Source: Hyphomonadaceae bacterium (GTDB lineage: Bacteria > Pseudomonadota > Alphaproteobacteria > Caulobacterales > Hyphomonadaceae). From it: DNA of 15,669 bases. Shown piece by piece: positions 6,218 through 13,655 of the stretch. The position numbers and the translations under genes were made by a program. The notes below the pieces were generated by a model that saw only the letters and a list, made by a program, of their open reading frames with translations, was not told where the DNA came from and did not search any database. The DNA lies in the NCBI GenBank assembly GCA_030696545.1, contig JAUYSA010000230.1:1-15669 (forward strand), read 5' to 3'. Each line of letters begins with the position of its first letter. Positions within the stretch are counted from its first letter, which is position 1.

Positions 6218-7834
6218 ATGGGTGCCCGCTTGCCGCCGTCTGCTCACATCGACACCTTCGCCAAGGACCGGCTGCCGCCGAAGGACCAATGGCCGGACCT
6301 TGTCTTTGACCTCCCGCGCTTGAAATACCCGGACATCCTGAACTGCGGCGCCGCGCTGCTCGACGAGGTCGCCCGCGAGGCGCCGGATCGCATCGCCATC
6401 ATCCAGGGTCCACGCGTCTGGACCTACCGGCGGCTGGCCGAGACGACCAATCGGTACGCCCACACGCTGGTCGACAACCTAGCGGTCAGGCCCGGTACGC
6501 GCGTGTTGCTGCGCGGCGCGAACACCCCGGAACTCTTCGCCTGCTGGCTCGCGGTGGTGAAGGTCGGGGCGATCGCGGTGACGACCATGCCCTTGCTTCG
6601 CACCGTCGAGCTCCGGCAGATCGCCGAGAAAGTCCAGATAGAGATTGCGCTCTGCGAGGGCGGCCTTTGCGATGAGCTCGTGCCTCTCGTGGGAAGCTCC
6701 ACCCTGAAGCGTCTGGCGCCTTTCGGCCCAAAGGACGGGTTCCTTGATCGCCTGAGCGCGGGCAAGCCGACGTCCTTCGAGGCCGTCGAGACGCGGCAGG
6801 ACGATGTCTGCCTCATCGCCTTCACCTCCGGCACGACGGGAGAGCCTAAAGCAGCGGCCCACTTCCACCGTGACGTGATGGCGATGTGCGACACCTTCGC
6901 GGCCCATATGCTGGACGCCGGGCCGGACGCGGTGTTTACGGGGACCCCGCCAATTGCTTTTACGTTCGGGCTTGGGGCCCTGTTGGCGTTTCCGCTCTAC
7001 TTCCGCTGCGCAGTGGCGCTTCCCGAGCTCTCAAGCCCCGCCGGCGTGGGAGAGACCGTCGCAGCTTCCCGCGCCACGCATCTGTTCACGTCGCCTACCG
7101 CCTACCGCGCCCTGATGGCGGCCCCCTTTGGCGATGACCTGTCCAGTCTGCGAGTCTGTGTCGCGGCCGGCGAACAACTGCCTCTACATGTGTCCAACGC
7201 TTGGTTTGACGCCACCGGCATCAGGATTGTAGACGGCATCGGGGCGACAGAGATGATCCACATCTTCATCTCCGCCGCTGGCGAAGACATCCGCCCTGGA
7301 GCAGTCGGAAAGCCCGTCCCCGGCTACACGGCCTGCCTTCTGGATGATGCGGGAAATTGCCTGGATGGGCCTTCGACCGGGCGTCTGGCGGTACGAGGAC
7401 CGACCGGCTGCCGCTACTTGGACGACGCTCGGCAGACCGCCTACGTGATCAACGGTTGGAACGTCACAGGAGATGTATTTCGCCGAGATGAAGACGGCTA
7501 TTATTGGTTTGTCGCCCGCGCTGACGACATGATTGTCTCGTCGGGTTACAACATCGCTGGCCCGGAAGTCGAGGCGGCGCTGCTGCAGCACCCGGCCGTT
7601 TTAGAATGCGGCGTGGTGGGTTGGCGCGACGCCCAGCGGGGGAACATCGTAAAGGCCTTCGTGGTGCTGGCGGCGGGCCATGACCCGTCACCCGAGCTGG
7701 CCCGGTCCCTGCAAGATCACGTCAAGGACGTACTCGCACCCTACAAATATCCACGCTCGATCGAATTCCGCGACGCTTTGCCCAAGACTGCGACAGGCAA
7801 GCTTCAACGCTCTGGACTGAAGCAGCCAAGCTGA
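6218..7834 (+). CDS. abmG: 2-aminobenzoate-CoA ligase (AMP-forming, ANL superfamily)
   Basis: A 538-residue acyl-CoA synthetase. The ATP-binding loop is TSGTTGEPK (from residue 203), the adenine motif GIGATE is at 340-345, the hinge region RADD at 434-437 is followed by SGYN, and the C-terminal catalytic Lys lies in PKTATGK (Lys528). The N-terminus (SAHIDTFAKDRLPP, QWPDLVFDLP) looks to me like the 2-aminobenzoate-CoA ligase group. It would use ATP and CoA to make 2-aminobenzoyl-CoA, the substrate of the monooxygenase/reductase encoded nearby. A salicylate or benzoate ligase cannot be excluded from sequence alone. The start is ATG at 6218; no good Shine-Dalgarno precedes it and the predicted leader is very short. 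Glutaryl-CoA dehydrogenase follows after 81 bp, probably in the same transcript. Confidence 0.88.
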   Translation: MGARLPPSAHIDTFAKDRLPPKDQWPDLVFDLPRLKYPDILNCGAALLDEVAREAPDRIAIIQGPRVWTYRRLAETTNRYAHTLVDNLAVRPGTRVLLRGANTPELFACWLAVVKVGAIAVTTMPLLRTVELRQIAEKVQIEIALCEGGLCDELVPLVGSSTLKRLAPFGPKDGFLDRLSAGKPTSFEAVETRQDDVCLIAFTSGTTGEPKAAAHFHRDVMAMCDTFAAHMLDAGPDAVFTGTPPIAFTFGLGALLAFPLYFRCAVALPELSSPAGVGETVAASRATHLFTSPTAYRALMAAPFGDDLSSLRVCVAAGEQLPLHVSNAWFDATGIRIVDGIGATEMIHIFISAAGEDIRPGAVGKPVPGYTACLLDDAGNCLDGPSTGRLAVRGPTGCRYLDDARQTAYVINGWNVTGDVFRRDEDGYYWFVARADDMIVSSGYNIAGPEVEAALLQHPAVLECGVVGWRDAQRGNIVKAFVVLAAGHDPSPELARSLQDHVKDVLAPYKYPRSIEFRDALPKTATGKLQRSGLKQPS

Positions 7835-7915
7835 GGCCCATAGCAGCTTTAGCGTCCGGAAATTCGGGCCAACCGCGCGCAGCAGCTGACCCGCCCTCGG
7901 CCTGAGGAGTTACCC

Positions 7916-9103
7916 ATGCCGCTTCACACCGCGCCCCAGAAGACGTTCCGCTGGGACGACCCGCTCGACCTCGCCTCGCGTTTGTCGGATGAGGAGCGGA
8001 TGATCTGGGAAGCGGCGCGCCAGTACGCCCGCGAGAAGCTCCTGCCCCGCGTGGTCTCGGCCTATGCCGAGGAGCGGTTCGATCGCGAGATCATGACCGA
8101 GATGGGCGAACTGGGCTTCCTCGGCCCGACGCTGCCGGAGGAGTACGGCTGCGCCGGCGTGAACCACGTGGCCTACGGCCTGATCGCCCGAGAGATCGAG
8201 GCGGTCGACAGCGGCTACCGCTCGGCGATGAGCGTGCAGAGCTCGCTGGTCATGTACCCGATCTACGCCTTCGGCTCGGAGGCGCAGAGGCGCAAGTTCC
8301 TGCCCGGCATGGCGGCCGGCCGGATCATCGGCTGCTTCGGCCTGACAGAGCCCGACGGCGGCTCCGACCCGACCTCAATGCGGACGAATGCAAAGACGGT
8401 GGACGGCGGCTACGTGCTGAACGGCGCCAAGATGTGGATCACCAACTCTCCCGTCAGCGACGTGTGCCTGGTCTGGGCCAAGCTGGACGGCAAGATCCGC
8501 GGCTTCCTGGTGGAACGCGGCTCGAAGGGCCTTGAGACCCCGAAGATCGAGGGCAAGCTGTCGCTCCGCGCTTCAGTCACGGGCGAAATCTCGCTAACGG
8601 ACGTCTTCGTGCCCCAGGACCACATGCTGCCGGGCGTCGAGGGCATGCGCGGTCCGTTCTCGTGCCTGAACAAGGCCCGATACGGCATCGCCTGGGGCTC
8701 CATGGGCGCGGCCGAGTTCTGCTTCCACGCCTCACGCGACTACGTCTCCAGCCGCAGCCTGTTCGGCCGCACCCTGGCTTCGCGCCAGCTGGTGCAGAAA
8801 AAGCTGGCCGAGATGGAGACCGAGATCGCGCTGGGCTTTGAAGGCGCCCTGGCGCTAGGCCGGTTGATCGACGCGGGCGCCTGGGTCCCGGAAGCCATCT
8901 CGATGATGAAGCGCAACAACTGCGGCAAAGCGCTGGATATCGCCCGCGTCGCGCGCGACATGCACGGCGGCAACGGCATCTCCGGCGAGTATCACGTGAT
9001 GCGTCACGCGGCGAACCTGGAGACGGTCAACACCTACGAGGGCGCGCACGACGTGCATGCGCTCATCCTGGGCCGCGCCATCACCGGCGAGAGCGCGTTC
9101 TAG
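7916..9103 (+). CDS. gcdH: Glutaryl-CoA dehydrogenase (acyl-CoA dehydrogenase family)
   Basis: 395 residues, the usual length for the family. It carries GCDH signatures: DSGYRSAMSVQSSLVM with the Arg that binds the substrate carboxylate, GCFGLTEPDGGSDP at the flavin site, and NTYEGAHDVHALILGRAITG with the catalytic base Glu375. FAD-linked GCDH oxidises glutaryl-CoA and decarboxylates it to crotonyl-CoA. The start is ATG at 7916 with GAGGAG 7 nt upstream, a stronger ribosome site than most genes here. Codon choice is strongly GC-biased, like a core gene. Placement behind the ligase suggests it handles a dicarboxyl-CoA product of ring cleavage, though the enzyme also serves lysine and tryptophan breakdown. 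A close relative acting on longer dicarboxyl-CoA esters is possible. Confidence 0.93.
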   Translation: MPLHTAPQKTFRWDDPLDLASRLSDEERMIWEAARQYAREKLLPRVVSAYAEERFDREIMTEMGELGFLGPTLPEEYGCAGVNHVAYGLIAREIEAVDSGYRSAMSVQSSLVMYPIYAFGSEAQRRKFLPGMAAGRIIGCFGLTEPDGGSDPTSMRTNAKTVDGGYVLNGAKMWITNSPVSDVCLVWAKLDGKIRGFLVERGSKGLETPKIEGKLSLRASVTGEISLTDVFVPQDHMLPGVEGMRGPFSCLNKARYGIAWGSMGAAEFCFHASRDYVSSRSLFGRTLASRQLVQKKLAEMETEIALGFEGALALGRLIDAGAWVPEAISMMKRNNCGKALDIARVARDMHGGNGISGEYHVMRHAANLETVNTYEGAHDVHALILGRAITGESAF

Positions 9104-9181
9104 CGAGCCTAGCGGAAGTGGTGTTCTCAGGACCAAGACCGCCTTTGGCGATGGAGACCGCTCTGGGCGTTCCGTCCTTGA

Positions 9182-9218
9182 TGCGCTCCCGAGTTGACCC
9201 GCGTTCGCTGGGAGCGCA
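9182..9218. terminator. Possible hairpin after gcdH
   Basis: TGCGCTCCC (9182-9190) and GGGAGCGCA (9210-9218) form a perfect 9-bp stem with a 19-nt loop, 79 bp after the gcdH stop. There is no T-run, so this is a weak terminator call. Nothing else is seen in the 230 bp before the next gene. Confidence 0.3.
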
Positions 9219-9333
9219 CGGTTCATGAGCGGTGTAGGCCAGCGACGAGCATAGTTGGGTCAGCGAATGCCGCCGACCCGAATTTGCGAGTCCATTTGAA
9301 GACGTCGCATCCTGCACCCGCGGGAGGATCGAT

Positions 9334-9522
9334 ATGCAGCAAGAATTGAAGCACGAGAGTCCACACGAACCCGAAGCGCATCACCACAAGCCTCGACATC
9401 TCGCAGAGAAATTCGAGGGTTACATCGGGATCGCGATGGTCGTTGCGGTGTGCGCGCTCATCGCCCTACTTGTCTATCTCTCCACACAGTCTGGCGACAG
9501 CCAACCTCGCTGGATGCGATAA
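9334..9522 (+). CDS. Small His-rich single-pass membrane protein of unknown function
   Basis: A 62-residue ORF starting at ATG 9334 with a strong GGGAGG about 7 nt upstream, which is the main reason to believe it. The first 28 residues are polar and His-rich (HESPHEPEAHHHKPRH). Residues about 30-50 (YIGIAMVVAVCALIALLVYL) form one transmembrane helix, and a short polar tail follows. There is no cleavable signal peptide; the basic residues before the helix suggest an N-in topology. I recognise no family. The neighbours (gcdH upstream, a histidine kinase downstream) give no clear function. Confidence 0.65.
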   Translation: MQQELKHESPHEPEAHHHKPRHLAEKFEGYIGIAMVVAVCALIALLVYLSTQSGDSQPRWMR

Positions 9523-9768
9523 AATTGCGGCCGATTGGGCCCTCGCGCTTCGCCTAACGAGGCCGCTCGTGGGCTCTGCACGGCCTGGCGGTCGGCGATC
9601 TCGGGATTGCCCACGATAATAATGTCGAAGTTGATGCAACGGATGCGCACACTAGGGCTTGTACACTCACCAGTTGCAGCGCCGCGCGCGTAAGCGCAGG
9701 TTGCACCTGGTCCCGCCCGGCATTCGGCTTTCGCTTCGCGAGCCTCCGGTTTTCAGAACGGCAGGCCA

Positions 9769-10878
9769 GTGGCCGCGCCATCGCCACCGCAATCGAACGA
9801 TTCAGCACTCAGCCTGACCATGGCTGTGATGGCCGCATCCCCTACGCCTCTATTGCTGCTGGATGGACAACTGACCGTCTTGGCCGTGAGTGCTTCGTTC
9901 TGCGTCACTTTCCAGCTTGATCCTCTCTCCGTGGCCGGAACGGATGTGTTCTCCCTGGGCCAGGGCGAATGGGACAGACCTCAGTTGCGCGCCCTTCTAC
10001 AGGCCACTTCGGCTGGAGCGGGCGAGGTGGACGCCTACGAGATGGACGTCGTGCGTCCTGACCAAGATTTGCGAAACGTACTGATCCAGGCGCGCAGGCT
10101 CGACTATCTCGACCTCGAAAACATTCGAGTTCTTGTGGCCGTGTCGGATGTCACTGAGGCCAGGGCCGACGCCCGGCTCAAGGACGAGGCGCTCGCCAAG
10201 CACAGCGTCCTGCTGAAGGAAATTCGTCATCGCGTGGCCAACAGCCTGCAGATCATCGCCAGCGTGCTGCTGCAAACCGCAAGGAACACACAGTCGGAGG
10301 AAAGCCGCGCTCACCTGAGCGATGCACACCACCGCGTGATGTCGGTCGCCGGGCTCGAACGCTTGCTTTCGGCGTCGCCCCCCGGCGACGAGGAGGTGCG
10401 CCTGCACGCCTACTTGCGCAGTCTCTGCGCCAGCATCGGCGCATCGATGATCGCCGACCCGAAGCAGATTACGCTGACCGTGTCCGATGGGCACGACATC
10501 GTGCCCGCCAGGGTGTCGCTTAGCCTTGGATTGATCGTGACCGAGCTGGTGATCAATGCGCTGAAGCATGCGTTCCCCGATCGACGGCGCGGACGAGTGA
10601 CGGTGGGTTACGAGGGCCATGGCCCCAACTGGATCCTCAGCGTGCGTGACGACGGCGTCGGCATGCCGAGCGATCTGGCTCCAACGTCCGCAGGCCTCGG
10701 CACCAGCATCGTGGAGTCTCTGGCCAAGCAACTCAGGGCCAGCGTGGAGATTGAATCCACACACGCGGGCACCACGGTCAATGTCGTGCACACCCAACTT
10801 GCCCTGGTCGTCAACGCAACGACAGGCGCGGCCGACCCCGCGGCGCGTCCCCCCTGGCGGAGCCGCGAGGCCTCGTAG
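9769..10878 (+). CDS. Sensor histidine kinase, HisKA_2 (HRxxN) family
   Basis: 369 residues. About 20-130 looks like a PAS-type sensor domain ending in VAVSDVTE. The dimerisation/phospho-acceptor segment is LLKEIRHRVANSLQIIASVLLQT with His154. The ATPase domain has the N box TELVINALKHAF (Asn263), DDGVGMP (294-300) and GLGTSIV (309-315). There is no signal peptide or membrane helix, so it is cytoplasmic. This family pairs with general stress and light or redox signalling in alphaproteobacteria. It has HRVAN where HRVKN is usual. The start is a GTG at 9769; an in-frame ATG at 9820 is an alternative and neither has a good Shine-Dalgarno. A receiver protein follows after 14 bp. Confidence 0.9.
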   Translation: MAAPSPPQSNDSALSLTMAVMAASPTPLLLLDGQLTVLAVSASFCVTFQLDPLSVAGTDVFSLGQGEWDRPQLRALLQATSAGAGEVDAYEMDVVRPDQDLRNVLIQARRLDYLDLENIRVLVAVSDVTEARADARLKDEALAKHSVLLKEIRHRVANSLQIIASVLLQTARNTQSEESRAHLSDAHHRVMSVAGLERLLSASPPGDEEVRLHAYLRSLCASIGASMIADPKQITLTVSDGHDIVPARVSLSLGLIVTELVINALKHAFPDRRRGRVTVGYEGHGPNWILSVRDDGVGMPSDLAPTSAGLGTSIVESLAKQLRASVEIESTHAGTTVNVVHTQLALVVNATTGAADPAARPPWRSREAS

Positions 10879-10892
10879 TTCCGAAAGACAAA

Positions 10893-11351
10893 ATGGATCC
10901 GCTCGACGCTCCCAAATCCGGCAAGACCCTGATGATCGTCGAGGACGAAGTCCTCGTAGCGATGACGCTCAGAGACGTGCTCGAGGACGCCGGCTATCAG
11001 GTGCTGGACCTAACCGAGCGCCACCAGGACGCGGTTAGGGTGGCGCAGGAAAGTCGGCCCGCGCTAGCGCTGGTCAACATCCGCTTGGCGGGCCGGGACG
11101 ACGGGATCGAGTTGGCCGAGCACCTGAAGGCGCTGGGCGTCCCGGTGCTGTTCATCAGCGGACAGGTGAGCCGCGCACGGACCGCCCAGACCGTGGCGAT
11201 CGGCTCGATGCCCAAGCCCTATAGCGCGCCTGACATGGTCGTCGCCGTCGCCTATCTGCTGGCCTGGCTGGATGGGGACGACTCGCTGCCGCGGCCGCAG
11301 GGCCTTGAAGTGTTCGAGGCAGCGGGACCTAGTCCCGCGGCGGCAGTCTAA
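10893..11351 (+). CDS. Single-domain response regulator with Asn at the phospho-acceptor position
   Basis: 152 residues, a CheY-like receiver with no output domain. The acidic pocket is present (MIVEDEV, Glu17-Asp18), as are the Ser of FISGQ (Ser89) and the conserved Lys of PKPY (Lys108). The strand that normally ends in the phosphorylated Asp reads LVNIRL, with Asn62 (codon AAC at 11076-11078). So the fold should be intact but canonical phosphorylation should not occur. The gene follows the kinase by 14 bp, so the two probably work together. A palindrome, GCGGGAC and GTCCCGC around CTA (11322-11338), lies in the last codons and may help end transcription. Confidence 0.9.
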   Translation: MDPLDAPKSGKTLMIVEDEVLVAMTLRDVLEDAGYQVLDLTERHQDAVRVAQESRPALALVNIRLAGRDDGIELAEHLKALGVPVLFISGQVSRARTAQTVAIGSMPKPYSAPDMVVAVAYLLAWLDGDDSLPRPQGLEVFEAAGPSPAAAV

Positions 11352-11382
11352 CGAGGTAGCCGGCTCCGCAAGCCCCAACTCC

Positions 11383-11607
11383 CGCGACAATGCTCTCGCT
11401 CTGAACTTCATCAAGCGAGCTATGAAGCGCCACGGCGAGCCCCGCGCCGTCGTCACGCACGGGGCTGCGTTCCTACACCGCCGCCGGGCTGAGAACTCCC
11501 ACCAGTCGTCCCGACGATGAGAGCGGGCGATGCGCAGGTTCCGGAGGATGAAGACACTACAGAAATTCGCCTCAGCGCATGGCGCCGCCCCCAGCCACTT
11601 CAATTAG
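11383..11607 (+). pseudogene. Decayed IS6-family transposase fragment (C-terminal half)
   Basis: In one frame the segment reads ALNFIKRAMKRHGEPRAVVTHG, then RRRAENSHQSSRR, a stop (TGA 11518-11520), then ERAMRRFRRMKTLQKFASAHG and SHFN before a second stop (TAG 11605-11607). From memory of the family, an intact IS6-type transposase reads similarly through ..VTDG.., about twenty more residues, then NRAENSHxPFRRRERAMLRFRRM..LQKFASVH..HNHFN. So this copy has lost its N-terminal half and a block after VTHG, has the catalytic Asp of VTDG changed to His, and has two nonsense codons. No terminal inverted repeats or target duplication were found. Weak similarity may continue to about 11690. Confidence 0.8.
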
Positions 11608-12124
11608 AAACGGCCCTCAACAAGCCGAGAGACAAGACCGCACGGAGCCTACTCATCACCCCCACTGCGCTCGCGAAGCCTTGACAGTCCGACCAAATCG
11701 AGTCGGGTATTTGAAACTTAAAGTGTCTTGGTCGGCGCCGACCGAGATCGGAGGGAGAGGCAGCGGATCGATACAAAGACGATCGAGGCGGGATCGTCGT
11801 CGAGGAAGCTGAGGCCGAGCCTTCCGCGATGAACCGCTGCAGAGGCCGATCGGCAAGAAGGGTGCGACCGTGCAAGATCGACTTCCAGAGATGCGGGGCA
11901 TTCACGCGTGGCAAACCGAGTGCGGCCGCCGCCCGAGTGATCGGCGCGGGCGAGCCGAGCACGATTTCAGGTCTGGCGACGCCATCTGGGGCGAGGCGCC
12001 CATGGTGTACGCGCGCGCGCACTAGAGCGTCTGAGTTCCGGCCCTTCGCGATAAGGAACCGACGCCTCCTCCAGCCGCGGATACTGACCTGCGACAAAGG
12101 TTCGCCTACAAACAGGAGAGAAAA
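11608..12124. other. Gene-poor stretch
   Basis: No convincing gene is visible. A 177-codon minus-strand reading crosses it but has low-complexity Arg/Ser/Pro composition and no motif. A perfect 14-bp palindrome, GGTCGGCGCCGACC, lies at 11730-11743. The region just before the next gene ends in AGGAGA, the ribosome site of the hydrolase gene. It may be decayed mobile-element DNA following the IS6 fragment. Confidence 0.5.
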
Positions 12125-13233
12125 ATGAGGCAAACGAGGAAACTAGCTTTGGCCTCTGCGGCCGCCTTAATGGCTGTTGCGACGGCGGCTGAGAGCCAAA
12201 ACGCCGTTCCGACCCCGCCGAGGGGCCCCGCCCCCCCAATCATCCACATTGATGAGGACGGGACCTTGCATATCGGCGCCAGAGATGTGCCGCCGCCGAT
12301 CCGTGGAAGCGCGCAGCTAAAGCGAGCGTACATAGCACAAATGAGGGTAGCGATTGCAGAGCAAAATAGACTGCTAGCCAATCCTTCAGAACTCTATGCG
12401 CCAATGAAAGCAAACCCCAGCCCGGCTGAGGTTACTCACGCCATGAGCGTCGCCAAAAGAAAAGACGCTCTTGATGCTTATCCCGTGAACGTCGAGGACA
12501 CCGAACTCGCTGGCGTGAAGGTCGCCATTTTCACTCCCAGGGGGGCCTCGCCCCGCGCAATCGTAATCGCGTGATACTGCAATTCCAGCAGGACAACCAA
12601 GCCATCATGCTTGCGCATTTCGGCCAAATGAAAGTGGTGTCGGTCTACTATAGAACGTCGTTCGAGACCGCACCGGATGGTTTTGGAAGTTCGCCAGTAA
12701 CGCAGGCCGACATTACCGGCGTCTACCGTGAGCTGTTGAAAACCCATAGCCCCTCGCAGATTGGTGCTTTTGGATTATCCGGCGGAGGCCAGCTTGCATC
12801 GCATCTCCCGGTATGGCTGGAGGCCCGTGGACTTCCACTGCCAGGGGCTTTGGGATTGATCACTCCTGCTGACGGCCGCAGCGACTATGGTAATTCTGGC
12901 GACACTCTTTTTACGCTGGCTGGACTTGACACATTCTTGTCGACAGCTGCCTTTTCCGGATTCCTGCGGCTTGGTCCCCCGGACCGCACGACGCTATTGG
13001 ATAAGCCAATCCCTAAAGGCTATCCGCCAACTTATATCATGGCTGGCACGCGTGATATGTGCCTGAGTATGGCGGTTCTTCTGCATCGCCGGCTGCGAAA
13101 TTCCGGCGTCGAAGTTGATCTGAATATCTTCGACGGTCTATGGCATGGGGCCACATTGGTCCCCGGGGTCCCCGAAGCAGAAGAGTTCACCAAGGACTTC
13201 GCCAGTTTTCTCGACAAACACCTAAGCAACTAG
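12125..13233 (+). pseudogene. Exported alpha/beta-hydrolase (acetylesterase-like) split by a frameshifting deletion at the HGGG motif
   Basis: Two overlapping frames together make one hydrolase. Frame 1 (12125-12574, 149 codons) has AGGAGA before its ATG, a signal peptide (LALASAAALMAVATAA) and the N-terminal domain up to PRGASPRAIVIA. Frame 2 (from 12571) continues with QAIMLAHFGQMKVVSVYYR, the nucleophile GLSGGG (Ser codon 12778-12780), GTRDM (Asp codon 13053-13055) and LWHGA (His codon 13144-13146). In the steryl acetylase/HSL-like family, HGGG(F/W) should directly follow a strand like RAIVIA. It is absent exactly where the frames change, consistent with a small deletion. Stop and restart overlap as GTGA, so separate translation of two pieces is conceivable, but the oxyanion hole is missing. 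The substrate is unknown. Confidence 0.75.
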
Positions 13234-13655
13234 TGGATTCGCGACGCGTCTGCCGTAGGGATCCCATCCAAACTCCCTGCGGCGGAGCACTCGCGCATTC
13301 TTCTTCTAGACTGACGGAAAGCTTCCCAACGGCTTGTCGGTGAGGCGCTTCGGTCGGGATTGGATTTACCCACCTTGGCCACCAACGGGCTGGCCGGCTC
13401 TGTCAGCCCGAACTATTGGCGGCTAGGCAGGCTGGCCGTAGGCCCCGTCCACAACCATTTCGGTCAGGAACGCCACCTGCCACCTCACCAGCCGGGAGAG
13501 TGGCGGTCCCTCATGGCCTGACCGTTGGCCTGACAGCACCACCCCAAGCCATATTAGCTTGACGCACACTCGCAAATGTCGACTCACCGCGTCCCATGAG
13601 TTGGACCGACGACACGCTGGTCGGGCTACGGTGCATTATTGACGGAGGAATTCCA
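13234..13655. other. Intergenic stretch without a recognised gene
   Basis: I see no coding region here. A perfect 7-bp stem, CGGGCTG (13386-13392) with CAGCCCG (13404-13410), is present but has no T-run. GGCCTGAC occurs twice close together near 13515-13535. The ribosome site GGAGGAA at 13645-13650 belongs to the next gene. Confidence 0.4.

Noticed and set aside
9523..9768. Possible short minus-strand peptide reading near 9520-9650
   Set aside because: It has no convincing start context or recognised motif. The stretch is treated as intergenic DNA before the kinase gene.
11709..11724. ATTTGAAACTTAAAG as a fourth operator copy
   Set aside because: It differs at several core positions, lies in a gene-poor stretch and is not close upstream of a pathway gene. 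Probably an AT-rich coincidence.
11600..12133. 177-codon minus-strand reading after the IS6 remnant
   Set aside because: It shows low-complexity Arg/Ser/Pro composition, no recognised domain and no convincing ribosome site. Chance openness is likely in GC-rich DNA.
13396..13410. GGCTCTGTCAG resembling the start of an IS6-family terminal repeat (GGCTCTGTTGC)
   Set aside because: The match ends after about eight bases, it is far from the transposase fragment, and no partner repeat was found.
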